Of a DNA stretch of 40,850 nucleotides, positions 10,500 through 19,629 are shown one piece after another; the stretch's first letter is position 1; the number at the start of each line of letters is the position of its first letter. This stretch comes from Thiobacillus denitrificans. Lineage in GTDB: Bacteria > Pseudomonadota > Gammaproteobacteria > Burkholderiales > Thiobacillaceae. The notes under the pieces are model-generated. The model ran no database searches, was not told the DNA's origin, and worked only from the letters and a program-made list of their open reading frames with translations. The position numbers and the translations under genes were made by a program. The stretch covers positions 1-40,850 of the forward strand of contig DYFW01000010.1 in NCBI GenBank assembly GCA_020725005.1, given 5' to 3'.

Positions 10500-11527
10500 T
10501 GGCGGCGTTCGACGCGCTGAAAACCGGGCTTCAGGCCGCGCCGAAAACCTGGCTCGTCACCGGTGCTGCCGGCTTCATCGGCAGCAACCTCGTCGAGGCG
10601 CTGCTCCTGCTCGACCAGCACGTCGTCGGCCTCGACAACTTCGCCACCGGGCGCGAGAAGAATCTTGCCCAGGTGCAGCAGAGCGTCGGCCCCGAACGCT
10701 GGGCCCGCTTCAAATTCAAGCGCGGCGACATCCGCGACCTCATCACCTGCCATACCGCGTGTGCCGGCGTCGACTACGTGCTGCACCAGGCCGCGCTCGG
10801 CTCGGTGCCGCGTTCGCTCGAGGATCCGTTGTCGACCCACGCGGCCAACGCCACCGGCTTTCTCAACATGCTCGTCGCGGCGCGCGACGCCAAGGTGAAG
10901 CGCTTCGTCTACGCGGCGTCGTCGTCCACCTACGGCGACCACCCGGGGCTGCCCAAGGTCGAGGACGTGATCGGCAAGCCGCTCTCGCCGTATGCGGTGA
11001 CCAAGCTGGTGAACGAGCTGTACGCCGACGTGTTCGGCCGCTGCTACGGCACCGAATCGATCGGCTTGCGCTACTTCAACATCTTCGGCCGCCGCCAGGA
11101 CCCCAACGGCGCCTACGCCGCAGTGGTGCCGAAGTGGGTCGCGAGCATGATCCACAACGAACCGGTGTACATCAACGGCGACGGCGAGACCAGCCGCGAC
11201 TTCTGCTACATCGACAACGTCATCCAGGCCAACCTGCTCGCCGCGACCACCGACAACCCCGACGCGGTCAACCAGGTCTACAACATCGCCGTCGGCGAGC
11301 GCACCACGCTGAACGGGCTGTTCGAGGCGATCCGTTCGCTGTTGGCGCCGAAATTCCCGCATCTGGCCGATTTCAAGCCCGTCTACCGCGATTTCCGCCC
11401 CGGCGACGTGCGCCATTCGCTCGCCGATATTTCCAAGGCGCAAACGCGCCTGGGGTATGCGCCGACCCATCGCATCGGCGAGGGGCTGGCCGAGGCGATG
11501 GCCTGGTACGTGCAGGACCTCGGCTGA
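10499..11527 (+). CDS. tviC: NAD-dependent UDP-sugar 4-epimerase, TviC-like
   Basis: A 342-aa extended short-chain dehydrogenase. It has the NAD motif [10 protein letters not shown] (21-30), catalytic SSS at 141-143 and YAVTK (Y165, K169), then [20 protein letters not shown] and [14 protein letters not shown], all typical of UDP-GlcNAc/GlcNAcA 4-epimerases of the TviC/WbpP group. Its ATG overlaps the TGA of the dehydrogenase gene (TGATG). Together they would turn UDP-GlcNAc into UDP-GalNAcA for capsule, O-antigen or exopolysaccharide. It ends 17 bases from the convergent SoxXA gene with no obvious terminator between them. Confidence 0.88.
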
Positions 11528-11544
11528 CGCCGGGGCCCCGCGCC

Positions 11545-12828
11545 TCAGTGGCGGATGCCCGGCACGCTCAGCTTTTCGCCGTTGTTCAGTGACGTGAGGT
11601 AAAGCTCCAGGTCGCCGTATTCGGGCGCGTCCGGCGGCAGCTCGTTGGCGCGGATCGCCACGCCGCACCACTGGAAGCGCTTGCGCAGGTCCCAGATCTC
11701 GCTGCGGCTGGTGCGCCAGGTCGGGAAATGCGCCGTCTGGCCGCGGCTCTCGGTCAGCCACTGGCCGCGGATCCACTTGTTCGCGCCCTTCTCCGGCGAA
11801 TGGCAGTCGATGCACGCGAAATTGAGCTGGCCGATCTTGCGCTGCATCAGTGCCTTGCCGCGCGCCGCCGCTTCCTTCGCGCCGGCTGAAGCGGTATCGA
11901 CCTTGAACGGCTGGCCGTTGGCGAGATTCTTGAGATAAATGGCCAGCGCGATGTTGTCGTCGCTCTGCATCGGGTAGTCCGCGCCGGTGGTGGCACGCGC
12001 GTGGCGGGTGATGAACTCCTCGACGTTCAGCACCTTCTGCATGCGCGGCTCGTACTTGGGCATGCCCGCCGCCCAGCTGCGGAAAGCCTTTTCCGGCGCG
12101 GCGTGGCACGACAGGCAGGACTGCCCGCGCGGTCCGGCTTCGGCGAAGGCGCGCTTGCCGCGCTCGAAGGCTTCCATCGCGGGATTGACGAAGGGATCGA
12201 GGTTGTCGCGGGTTTCCCGGGGCAGCGGGCGGGTCGCCGGGTTTTCCAGCGGGTCCTTGAATACCGCGGGTTCCTTGAGCGTCTTGAGGAAGGCGACGAT
12301 GTCCTTGATCTCGTCGACGCTGAACAGCTGGTGGCGGCCCCACGGCGGCATCACCGATTCGGGGTTCACCGTGCGCGGGTCGTAGATGTAGTTGAAGATC
12401 CACGGGTCGTCGCGTCCCCAGGTGCCGTAGGTCGAGAGATCGGGGCCGACGTTGCCGGGTAGAGACGGCGTGCCGCTGCCCATCACGTGGCAGGCGACGC
12501 AACTGCCGCCGCGGCTGCGGTCGAAGGCGAGCTGGGCGCCCTTTTTGGGGTCGCCCTGGATCGGCCCGTCGAGCTTGGGCGGGTCCGTCCTGGGCGGCGA
12601 GGCGAGCGTCGCCAGCGTGTTGTAATCCTTCCAGTCGGTCTTCGGCCAGTCGCTGTAGCGGGTCCACGGCGCGACGTGGGCGGGCTGGCGCGTTTCCAGC
12701 GGGGCGGCTTTCTTCTTGCCGTGGCTGGCCGCGAGGCTCGCATCGACGGCGAAGATCGCCGGCACGGAGAGAACGAGGGAAAGCATCAGGGCCTTGCCAC
12801 GCCAGCTTGCAGGGAATGGTTTGTTCAT
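11545..12828 (-). CDS. soxXA: SoxX-SoxA fusion: tri-haem thiosulfate-oxidising c-type cytochrome
   Basis: A 427-aa exported protein (signal peptide about residues 1-34). Residues about 85-185 match SoxX: CVACH (C110, C113, H114), GNVGPDLSTYG, and Met160 in SVMPPWG as likely distal haem ligand. Residues about 205-427 match SoxA: CLSCH (238-242), CIDCH (339-343), RFQWC with C388 at the position of the persulfide active-site/haem-ligand cysteine, and YGDLELYLTSL. SoxXA couples thiosulfate to SoxY and passes electrons to a cytochrome in the periplasm; it is normally two separate subunits. Start ATG has GGAGA upstream. No soxYZ, soxB or soxCD lie nearby. The family call is firm; the single-chain form is read directly from one open frame. 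Confidence 0.9.
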   Translation of the reverse strand: MNKPFPASWRGKALMLSLVLSVPAIFAVDASLAASHGKKKAAPLETRQPAHVAPWTRYSDWPKTDWKDYNTLATLASPPRTDPPKLDGPIQGDPKKGAQLAFDRSRGGSCVACHVMGSGTPSLPGNVGPDLSTYGTWGRDDPWIFNYIYDPRTVNPESVMPPWGRHQLFSVDEIKDIVAFLKTLKEPAVFKDPLENPATRPLPRETRDNLDPFVNPAMEAFERGKRAFAEAGPRGQSCLSCHAAPEKAFRSWAAGMPKYEPRMQKVLNVEEFITRHARATTGADYPMQSDDNIALAIYLKNLANGQPFKVDTASAGAKEAAARGKALMQRKIGQLNFACIDCHSPEKGANKWIRGQWLTESRGQTAHFPTWRTSRSEIWDLRKRFQWCGVAIRANELPPDAPEYGDLELYLTSLNNGEKLSVPGIRH

Positions 12829-13040
12829 CAGGGTCTCCTTCCGGGGGTATTTTTCTCAGCCGGGCATGCAACGCCCGGCGTCACGTGAACACCATAAGTT
12901 ATTGGGTATAGCCGACCCGGCCGCAATGCTCAATGTCTTCGTGACACGGCAGCGTCGACTCGCGTGGCCGGGCAGGCGGCCGGCGAATTTGGTATCGTGG
13001 CACCAAGCACAAGGCGCATGCCGGGGAGACGAGCAGCATC
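12829..13040. other. Divergent intergenic region between soxXA and the HDOD gene
   Basis: 212 bases that must hold both promoters. A 7-bp hairpin GCCGGGC/GCCCGGC (12859-12879) lies in the presumed soxXA leader. An inverted pair TTGGT/ACCAA (12989-13006) lies upstream of the HDOD gene. I see no convincing -35/-10 pair for either gene. Confidence 0.4.
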
Positions 13041-14681
13041 ATGACCATGGCCGCGGACCACCACACGTTCGAAGCTGGCGGGATGGCGTGCGGCAACGCC
13101 CTCGAGGTGCTGCTGCGGCGCATGCGCGAGGAAAGCGATTTTCCCGCGCTGTCGGAGGCGATCGGCGAGATCAACCGCATCGCCGCGTCCGACCGCGAGG
13201 GCGTCCATGCACTGTCCAATACCGTCCTCAAGGATTTCGCGCTCACCAGCAAGCTGCTCAGGCTGGCCAACGTCGCCTACTACAACCAGGTCGGCGGCGG
13301 CTCGATCAGTACGATTTCGCGCGCGGTCGTGGTGCTCGGCTTCGACGCGGTGCGCTCGATCGCGCTGAGCCTCATCCTGTTCGAGAATCTGGAAAACAAG
13401 GCACACGCGCAGCAGCTCAAGGAAGAGTTCGTCAAGGTGTTGTACGCAGGTATGCTGGCGCGCGACATGGCCGCGCGGATGCCGGGGTGCGACGTCGAGG
13501 AGGCTTTCATCGGCGCCATGCTGCACAACCTCGGGCGCCTGCTGGCGATGTTCTACTTTCCCGAAGAGAGCGCGGCGATCGCCCGCCTCGCCGAAACGGA
13601 AAAACTGGGCGTGCCGCTGGCGTCGACCCGGGTGCTCGGCCTGTCGTACGAGGCCCTCGGCATGGGCGTGGCGCGCAGCTGGGGCTTTCCCGACGCGCTG
13701 GTGGCGAGCATGAAGGCGCTGCCGGCCGGTCGCGTGAAAAAACCGGGCAACCCGGGCGAGCGGCTCGCCACGCTCGCCGGGTTCGCCAACGAGCTGTGCG
13801 ACGTCGTGCTGGCGACGCCGGACGAGGCGCGCGGCAAGGTGCTCGCCGCGCTCGCGTCGCGCTACGGCGACAGCGTGCCGGTGACGGTCGAGCAGATCGG
13901 CGGGCTGATGGAACGGTCGATGCGCGACATTGCGCCCTTCGCGCAAACGGTGCGGGTGAACCTGCGCCAGAGCGCGTTCGCGCGGCAGGCGTCGCAATGG
14001 GCCGGCATGGCCGCGGCGCCGGGGTCGCCCGACCAGCCGGCCCGGGGCGCGCCGGCCGAGGCGGCCGCCGTCGAGGACGTCCTGCCCGGCGCCAGCGTGC
14101 TGCAGGCGCCCGCGCCCGCCCTGCAGCAGGCCCGTCCTGCGGCATCCGCGCCCCGCAGCAGCGAGCAAATCCAGGCGGTCCTCACCCTGGGGCTGCAGGA
14201 CGTCAGCAATTCCCTGGTCGACGATGCCGTGTCGATCAACGACATCCTGCGCATGATCCTCGAGGCGATGTACACCGGCATGGGCTTTGCGCACGTGGTG
14301 CTGTGCATCAAGGACGCGCGCCGCAACACCATGCACGGCAAGTTCGGCTTCGGCGATGGCGTGCAGGCCCTGGTCCGGCATTTCGATTTTTCGCTGGCGG
14401 CGCCGCCCGACGTGTTCCTGGTCGCGCTGCAGAACAACGCCGACATCCTCATCAGCGACATTGACGACGCCAAGATCGCGGCGCGCATTCCCGCCTGGTA
14501 CCGCAGCCACGTCGCGGCGGGCAGCTTCGTGCTGTTCCCGCTCGTCGTCAAGGGCAAGCCGGTCGGCCTGATCTACGCGGACAGCCCGCGGGCCGGCGAC
14601 ATCACCATTCCCGAGAAGGAACTCTCGCTCCTGAAATCGCTGCGCAACCAGGCGGTGCTGGCGATCCGGCAGTCGGCCTAG
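13041..14681 (+). CDS. HDOD-GAF signalling protein
   Basis: A 546-aa cytoplasmic protein. Residues about 15-215 form an HDOD domain (LTSKLLRLANVAYYN, ISRAVVVLGFDAVRSIAL). The usual catalytic HD pair is replaced by H162-N163 in MLHNLGRLLA, so no phosphodiesterase activity is expected. An Ala/Pro-rich linker (about 325-375) leads to a GAF domain (about 385-545). HDOD-GAF proteins act in signalling and stress or motility regulation, often beside cyclic-di-GMP proteins, but the ligand here is unknown. A GGGGAG sequence precedes the ATG at 13041; an ATG two codons later is possible. It stands alone before dacB. Confidence 0.85.
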   Translation: MTMAADHHTFEAGGMACGNALEVLLRRMREESDFPALSEAIGEINRIAASDREGVHALSNTVLKDFALTSKLLRLANVAYYNQVGGGSISTISRAVVVLGFDAVRSIALSLILFENLENKAHAQQLKEEFVKVLYAGMLARDMAARMPGCDVEEAFIGAMLHNLGRLLAMFYFPEESAAIARLAETEKLGVPLASTRVLGLSYEALGMGVARSWGFPDALVASMKALPAGRVKKPGNPGERLATLAGFANELCDVVLATPDEARGKVLAALASRYGDSVPVTVEQIGGLMERSMRDIAPFAQTVRVNLRQSAFARQASQWAGMAAAPGSPDQPARGAPAEAAAVEDVLPGASVLQAPAPALQQARPAASAPRSSEQIQAVLTLGLQDVSNSLVDDAVSINDILRMILEAMYTGMGFAHVVLCIKDARRNTMHGKFGFGDGVQALVRHFDFSLAAPPDVFLVALQNNADILISDIDDAKIAARIPAWYRSHVAAGSFVLFPLVVKGKPVGLIYADSPRAGDITIPEKELSLLKSLRNQAVLAIRQSA

Positions 14682-14704
14682 CGTCCGGCTGACGCGGCGT
14701 TCGG

Positions 14705-14710
14705 CATAAT
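14705..14710 (+). promoter_or_regulatory. -10-like box 6 bases before the dacB start
   Basis: CATAAT ends exactly 6 bases before the dacB ATG, so a transcript from it would start at or next to the start codon. No Shine-Dalgarno sequence is seen (GGGCGC precedes ATG). A convincing -35 is missing, so this is tentative. Confidence 0.4.
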
Positions 14711-14716
14711 GGGCGC

Positions 14717-16150
14717 ATGTCCTGCCTGCGCCCCTTGTTCCGGCTGCTGTCCGCGCTGCCAGTTCTTACGGCTGCCGTCTTCGCGCATGCGCAAGCCTTG
14801 CCGGACGGCGTCACTGCCGCGCTGCGCGAGGCGGGCATTCCGCTGACGCATGTCGCCGTGGTGGTGCAAGCGCTCGACGCGGCCGCGCCGCTGCTCAGCC
14901 ACAACGCCGAGGCCGCGCTCAATCCGGCGTCGGTGATGAAGCTGGTGACGAGCTTCGCCGCGCTCGAACGGCTCGGCCCCGGCTACGTGTGGACCACGCG
15001 GGTGTGGGCCGTGGGGCCGGTCGTCGACGGCGTGCTCGACGGCGACCTCGTCATCCAGGGGCAGGGCGACCCCACGCTGACCCTTGAGCGCCTGTGGCTG
15101 CTGCAACGCGAATTGCGTGCGCGCGGGGTACGGCACATCCGCGGCAACCTGGTGCTCGACACGCGCCATTTCGACGTGCCGCCGGGCGATGCCGGCGCCT
15201 TCGACGGCGACCCCTATGCGCCGTACAACGCGCCGCCCGGGGCGCTGGTGGCCAATTACAATGCGATCACGCTGCGCCTGAAACCGACGGCCGACGACGT
15301 CCGCATCGTGCCGGACGTCGCGCTGCCCGGCGTGACGCTCGCCTCGCGCGTGGCGCCCACCGACGCCGCCGAGTGCAACGACGCGCGGCGCGCCCTGGTG
15401 GCGGCGCTGGCCAGCGGCGAGCGCATCGAACTGAGCGTGAGCGGGCATTACCCGCGCAGCTGCGGCGAGCAGGCGTGGACGCTCAGCCTGTTCGAGCCGG
15501 CGACGACCTTCGATCTCGTCTTCCGCGGCCTGTGGGCGGAGGCGGGCGGCACGCTCGCCGGCGCCACGGTGACGGGGGCGGCGCCTGCCACCGGGCCGCT
15601 GCTGGTATTCCTGTCCGAGCCCCTGTCCGCCGCGCTGGTTCGCCTCAACAAGTATTCCAACAACCTGATGACGCGCAACCTGTTCCTCACGCTGGGCGCC
15701 GAGGCCTACGGCCCGCCGGCGACGCTCGAGAAGGGCGCGCGGGCAGTGCGCGAAACCTTGGCGGCGCGCGGCATCGCGACGCAGAAGCTGGTCCTGGAAA
15801 ACGGCGCCGGGCTGTCGCGCATCGAGCGCATCAGCGCGCAGGCGCTGACCGAACTCTTGCGCGCGGCGTATCGCAGCCCATGGTTTCCGGAATTCGCCGC
15901 TTCGCTGCCCATCGTCGCGACCGACGGCACGCTCAGACGTCGCTTCAACGGCAGCACGCTCGCCGGGCAGGCGCATCTCAAGACCGGCACGTTGCGCGAC
16001 GCCAGCGCGCTCGCCGGTTACGTGCACGGCGCGGGCGGGCGGCGCCTGAGCTTCGTCATGCTGATCTACCACCCCAACGCGCGCAAAGGCGAGGCGGCGC
16101 AGCGCGCGCTGCTGGCGTGGGCCCAGCAGGCCGGAGGGCGCGCGCCATGA
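14717..16150 (+). CDS. dacB: D-alanyl-D-alanine carboxypeptidase/endopeptidase (PBP4, DacB)
   Basis: A 477-aa periplasmic low-molecular-mass class C penicillin-binding protein with a signal peptide (cleavage near AHA-QA, residue 25). Catalytic motifs are all present: SVMK (72-75), SNN (314-316) and KTG (422-424). The large insert between the SxxK and SxN motifs is typical of PBP4 rather than PBP5. It trims pentapeptides and cuts D-Ala-mDAP cross-links in peptidoglycan, which fits the mDAP-adding MurE encoded later in the window. The downstream 71-aa gene overlaps its stop codon. Confidence 0.93.
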   Translation: MSCLRPLFRLLSALPVLTAAVFAHAQALPDGVTAALREAGIPLTHVAVVVQALDAAAPLLSHNAEAALNPASVMKLVTSFAALERLGPGYVWTTRVWAVGPVVDGVLDGDLVIQGQGDPTLTLERLWLLQRELRARGVRHIRGNLVLDTRHFDVPPGDAGAFDGDPYAPYNAPPGALVANYNAITLRLKPTADDVRIVPDVALPGVTLASRVAPTDAAECNDARRALVAALASGERIELSVSGHYPRSCGEQAWTLSLFEPATTFDLVFRGLWAEAGGTLAGATVTGAAPATGPLLVFLSEPLSAALVRLNKYSNNLMTRNLFLTLGAEAYGPPATLEKGARAVRETLAARGIATQKLVLENGAGLSRIERISAQALTELLRAAYRSPWFPEFAASLPIVATDGTLRRRFNGSTLAGQAHLKTGTLRDASALAGYVHGAGGRRLSFVMLIYHPNARKGEAAQRALLAWAQQAGGRAP

Positions 16151-16362
16151 ATCCGGGGTGCCGGGTGATGGCGCTGTTCCTCGTGCTGCTGGCATTGTTC
16201 CAGTCGCTGCCGGTGGCGGTCGAGGCCTGGCAGGCGCGGCAATGGCCGGACACGGCGGTCGAGTGGCTCCGGCTCGCGCTGCTGCCGGGCGCGCTGTGGC
16301 TGTATGTGCGCTACTTCAGCATCCTGGGTTGCCGGCAATGCGGGGGGGACGATGCGCGCTGA
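16147..16362 (+). CDS. Small predicted membrane protein (71 aa), translationally coupled to dacB
   Basis: ATG at 16147 overlaps the dacB TGA (ATGA). The product has two hydrophobic stretches (about residues 7-24 and 41-57) around a short Trp-rich loop (VEAWQARQWPDTAVEWLR) and ends with CRQCGGDDAR, a CxxC pair on the C-terminal side. I do not recognise a family. The coupling suggests a role tied to PBP4 or simply co-expression. Codon use looks like its neighbours. It ends 58 bases from the convergent phosphoribosyltransferase gene; nothing clear lies between. Confidence 0.6.
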   Translation: MNPGCRVMALFLVLLALFQSLPVAVEAWQARQWPDTAVEWLRLALLPGALWLYVRYFSILGCRQCGGDDAR

Positions 16363-16420
16363 GGGCGTGCCGGCGTGAGGATGGTCCGGGCGCAGAACGC
16401 CGCGGCACCGGCAGGGGGGG

Positions 16421-16981
16421 CTATCCGGGCTGCAGCAGGTCTATTTTGAACGTGGCCTCGTAGGGCGGGACGTTGCACTCGATGATGTCCGTCGGCGCGA
16501 CGTCGAGGCGCACGCCGGCGATGTCGGTGCGCACCGGCAGCCTGGCCACGCCGCGGTCGACCAGCACGACGGTGCGCAGCTCCGCGGGCTGCTTGCCCGC
16601 GAGGTATTGCACGGCGCGCAGCATCGAGTGGCCGTGGTACATCACGTCGTCGACCACCAGCACGGTCAGCCCGGTCAGGTCGAGCGACGCATGCGCCGGG
16701 TTCTCGGTGAGCCGGGTGTCGGGATGGATGAGCGTGAGATCGTCGGCGTAGCGCTTGATCGCAAGGTCGAGCCGCAGGCAGTCGGCCAGCCCCCAGCGCT
16801 CCCGCAGGCGTTCGTGGAGCCTGTCGGCGAGCGGCGCGCCGCGGCGCAGAATGCCGACGATCGCGACCTGCGTGCGGCCGGTCAGGAGTCCTGCGGCGCG
16901 GCGCGCCATGTCGTCGACGATGCGCTCGAGCTGGTCGGTCGGATAGAGGCAGGTGCGGCGGCCGGCGGGCTTCCCGTTCAT
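16421..16981 (-). CDS. PyrR-like phosphoribosyltransferase
   Basis: A 186-aa type I phosphoribosyltransferase fold protein. [13 protein letters not shown] (43-55) and the PRPP loop [14 protein letters not shown] (107-120) followed by [16 protein letters not shown] align with PyrR, the uracil phosphoribosyltransferase/pyr regulator. The loop reads YHGHS where PyrR usually has YTGRT, so activity may differ. It is last in the minus-strand operon; its ATG overlaps the ubiD stop by 4 bases. Pairing with ubiD rather than pyrB/pyrC is unusual. Alternatives are an orphan xanthine/uracil-type transferase. Call as PyrR family is likely, function uncertain. Confidence 0.78.
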   Translation of the reverse strand: MNGKPAGRRTCLYPTDQLERIVDDMARRAAGLLTGRTQVAIVGILRRGAPLADRLHERLRERWGLADCLRLDLAIKRYADDLTLIHPDTRLTENPAHASLDLTGLTVLVVDDVMYHGHSMLRAVQYLAGKQPAELRTVVLVDRGVARLPVRTDIAGVRLDVAPTDIIECNVPPYEATFKIDLLQPG

Positions 16982-18447
16982 GATGAGAGGCCCAGGTCCT
17001 GCCACAGGGCGTCGACGCGGGCCTTCACCGCCGCGTCCATGACGATCGGCGTGCCCCATTCGCGCGTCGTCTCGCCCGGCCACTTGTTGGTGGCGTCGAT
17101 GCCCATCTTGCTGCCCAGCCCCGACACCGGGCTCGCGAAATCCAGATAGTCGATCGGCGTGTTTTCCACCAGCAGCGTATCGCGCGCCGGATCGACGCGG
17201 GTGGTGAGCGCCCAGATGACTTCGGGCCACGAGCGCACGTTGACGTCGTCGTCGGTGACGATAATGAACTTGGTGTACATGAACTGCCGCAGAAAGCTCC
17301 ACACGCCGAACATCACGCGCTTGGCGTGGCCGGGGTAGCTTTTCTTCATGCTCACCACCGCCATGCGGTACGAGCAGCCCTCGGGCGGCAGGTAGAAGTC
17401 GGTGATCTCGGGAAACTGCTTCTGCAACAGCGGCACGAACACCTCGTTCAGCGCCACGCCGAGGATCGCCGGCTCGTCCGGCGGCTTGCCGGTATAGGTG
17501 CTGTGGTAGATCGGATCGCGCCGCATCGTGATGCGATCGACCGTAAAAACCGGGAAGGTCTCCTGCTCGTTGTAGTAGCCGGTGTGGTCGCCGTAGGGCC
17601 CTTCCAGCGCCGTCTCGCCCGGATGGATCGCGCCTTCGAGGACGATCTCGCTGGTCGCCGGCACCTGCAGCTCGTTGCCGAGGCATTGCACGACCTCGGT
17701 CTTGGCGCCGCGCAAAAGTCCGGCGAACTGGTACTCCGACAGCGAATCGGGCACCGGCGTCACCGCGCCCAGGATCGTTGCCGGGTCGGCGCCGAGCGCG
17801 ACCGCGACCGGGAAGGGCTCGCCCGGATGCGCAAGCGTGTGCTCGCGGAAGTCGAGCGCGCCGCCACGGTGCGCGAGCCAGCGCATGATGAGCTTGTTCG
17901 GGCCGATCACCTGCTGGCGGTAGATGCCGAGGTTCTGCCGCAACTTGTGCGGCCCCTTCGTGACGGTGAGCCCCCAGGTCACCAGCGGCGCCACGTCGCC
18001 GGGCCAGCAGTGCTGGATCGGCAGGCGTCCCAGATCGACGTCGGCGCCTTCCCACACCACGTCCTGGCACGGCGCGGAACGCACTTCCTTCGGCGCCATG
18101 TGGAGCACCTGCTTCAGCACCGGCCATTTTTCCCAGGCGTCGCGTAGCCCTTTGGGCGGCTCGGGTTCCTTGAGGTAGGCCAGGAGCTTGCCGACCTCGC
18201 GCAAGGCGGACGGATCGTCCTCGCCCATGCCGAGCGCGACGCGCTTGACCGTGCCGAAGAGATTGGCGAGCACAGGCATGGTGTGGCCCTTCGGCTTTTC
18301 GAACAGCAGCGCCGGGCCGCCGGCGCGTAGCACGCGGTCGGCGATCTCGGTCATTTCCAGCTTCGGATCGACCTCGACGCCGATGCGCTTCAATTCGCCC
18401 CTGGCTTCGAGTTGGGCGACGAAGTCGCGCAGGTCGCGATAGATCAT
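16978..18447 (-). CDS. ubiD: UbiD family prenylated-FMN decarboxylase
   Basis: A 489-aa protein, full length for 3-octaprenyl-4-hydroxybenzoate carboxy-lyase (UbiD), which removes the ring carboxylate in ubiquinone synthesis using prenylated FMN. Visible family stretches are [78 protein letters not shown] and VDPARDT. The ATG at 18447 begins the conserved N-terminus; 13 extra upstream codons lie partly in the preceding gene. It sits 7 bases after the BON lipoprotein gene. The flavin prenyltransferase UbiX is not in the window. Confidence 0.94.
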   Translation of the reverse strand: MIYRDLRDFVAQLEARGELKRIGVEVDPKLEMTEIADRVLRAGGPALLFEKPKGHTMPVLANLFGTVKRVALGMGEDDPSALREVGKLLAYLKEPEPPKGLRDAWEKWPVLKQVLHMAPKEVRSAPCQDVVWEGADVDLGRLPIQHCWPGDVAPLVTWGLTVTKGPHKLRQNLGIYRQQVIGPNKLIMRWLAHRGGALDFREHTLAHPGEPFPVAVALGADPATILGAVTPVPDSLSEYQFAGLLRGAKTEVVQCLGNELQVPATSEIVLEGAIHPGETALEGPYGDHTGYYNEQETFPVFTVDRITMRRDPIYHSTYTGKPPDEPAILGVALNEVFVPLLQKQFPEITDFYLPPEGCSYRMAVVSMKKSYPGHAKRVMFGVWSFLRQFMYTKFIIVTDDDVNVRSWPEVIWALTTRVDPARDTLLVENTPIDYLDFASPVSGLGSKMGIDATNKWPGETTREWGTPIVMDAAVKARVDALWQDLGLSS

Positions 18448-18454
18448 GCGGGGA

Positions 18455-19027
18455 TCAGTTGAGGTATTCGAACAGGGTGACGACACGGGTGACGCCGGCG
18501 GTGGTGCGCGCGATCTCGGTCGCGACCTCGGCCTCGGCAGGGGTCACCAGGCCCATCAGGTAGACCACGCCGGCTTCGGTCTTGACCTTGATCTTGGTGC
18601 CCGGCACCCGTTCGTCGCGCAAGAGCCGCGTCTTCACGCTGGCGGTGATGGCGGTGTCGTTGGCCGCCGAGGTCAGCGACGTGGCGCCGGAAACGCTCAG
18701 CTCGTTGAACACCGTGCGCACGTCGGGGACGCCGCGCACGATTTCGGTCGCGCGCACGCGCGCGGCGTCGTTCGGCACCTGGCCGGTCAGCAGCACCTGA
18801 CGGTTGAAGCTGGTGACCGCGATGCTGGCGCCCTGCCCGGCCAGCGCTTCACGCAGACGATTCATGGCGCGCAGTTCGATTTCCTGGTCGCCGACGAAGA
18901 CGCCGGCGGTGCGGCGGTCGGTGGCCACCGCGGCGCCGGTGGCGGCGCCGCCGACGACGACCGCCGCGCAGCCGGCGAGTTGCGACACGGCCAGACCGGC
19001 CAGCGCGAGTGGGATCAGTTTGTTCAT
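18455..19027 (-). CDS. BON-domain outer-membrane lipoprotein (DolP/YraP-like)
   Basis: A 190-aa lipoprotein with lipobox LAGC (cysteine about residue 20) and two BON domains (about 45-115 and 120-190), the DolP/YraP layout. DolP supports outer-membrane integrity and BAM-complex function in Enterobacteria. The lipobox is followed by a small Gly/Ala/Val segment ([17 protein letters not shown]). Its ATG overlaps the diaA stop (ATGA), reproducing the conserved yraN-diaA-yraP order. Assignment is strong by domain and context. Confidence 0.88.
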   Translation of the reverse strand: MNKLIPLALAGLAVSQLAGCAAVVVGGAATGAAVATDRRTAGVFVGDQEIELRAMNRLREALAGQGASIAVTSFNRQVLLTGQVPNDAARVRATEIVRGVPDVRTVFNELSVSGATSLTSAANDTAITASVKTRLLRDERVPGTKIKVKTEAGVVYLMGLVTPAEAEVATEIARTTAGVTRVVTLFEYLN

Positions 19028-19617
19028 TCCTCGACTCCTAACAAGACGCTGTCCACCGCATCGCACAGGCAATGGATGATCAGCTGGTGGACCTCCTGGA
19101 TGCGCGCCGCGGATTCGGCAGGCACGCACAGGAAGACGTCGTCCTCCTGCATTTGTTCCGCAAGGCCACCGCCGCGGCGGCCGGTCAGCGCGACGACCGG
19201 CATGCCGCGCGCGTGCGCGGCCGCCACCGCGTGCAGCACGCTGCCCGAATGGCCGCTCGCCGAAATCACCATGAGAATGTCGCCGGGCTGGCCGAGCGCC
19301 TTCACCTGGCGCGCGAAAATCTGGTCGAAGTTCTGGGCGTTGGCGATCGCGGTCATGGTCGAGGCGTCGGCGGCGAGCGCGATCGCCGCGAGGCCCGGCC
19401 GCTCCTGCTCGAAACGGTTGACCATGGCGACGGCGAAATGCTGGGCATTGGCCGCCGAGCCGCCGTTGCCGCAGGCGAGGATCTTGTTGCCCTGCGTGAG
19501 GCTGTGCACCATCAGGCGCGCCGCCTGCTCGATCGCCGGTGCGAGCAGGGCGGCGGCGTCGAGCTTGGTCTGCGCCGAGGACTGGAAATGGTCGAGGATG
19601 CGGTCGTGCAGGGGCAT
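19024..19617 (-). CDS. diaA: SIS-domain protein, DiaA/GmhA family
   Basis: A 197-aa SIS-fold protein with ILACGNGGSAANAQHFA (about 46-62) and ISASGHSGSVLHAVAAA sugar-phosphate-type loops. Sequence fits both phosphoheptose isomerase GmhA and DiaA, the DnaA initiator-associating factor. The position between yraN and the BON lipoprotein gene is the conserved diaA locus, so I prefer DiaA. If an isomerase, it would act in LPS heptose synthesis, but no other heptose genes are near. It lies 12 bases after yraN. Confidence 0.85.
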   Translation of the reverse strand: MPLHDRILDHFQSSAQTKLDAAALLAPAIEQAARLMVHSLTQGNKILACGNGGSAANAQHFAVAMVNRFEQERPGLAAIALAADASTMTAIANAQNFDQIFARQVKALGQPGDILMVISASGHSGSVLHAVAAAHARGMPVVALTGRRGGGLAEQMQEDDVFLCVPAESAARIQEVHQLIIHCLCDAVDSVLLGVEE

Positions 19618-19629
19618 GGTCGGGCGGCA

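Noticed and set aside
16363-16420. Terminator between the convergent small membrane protein and phosphoribosyltransferase genes
   Set aside because: The 58 bases are GC-rich but show no stem followed by a T-run on either strand.
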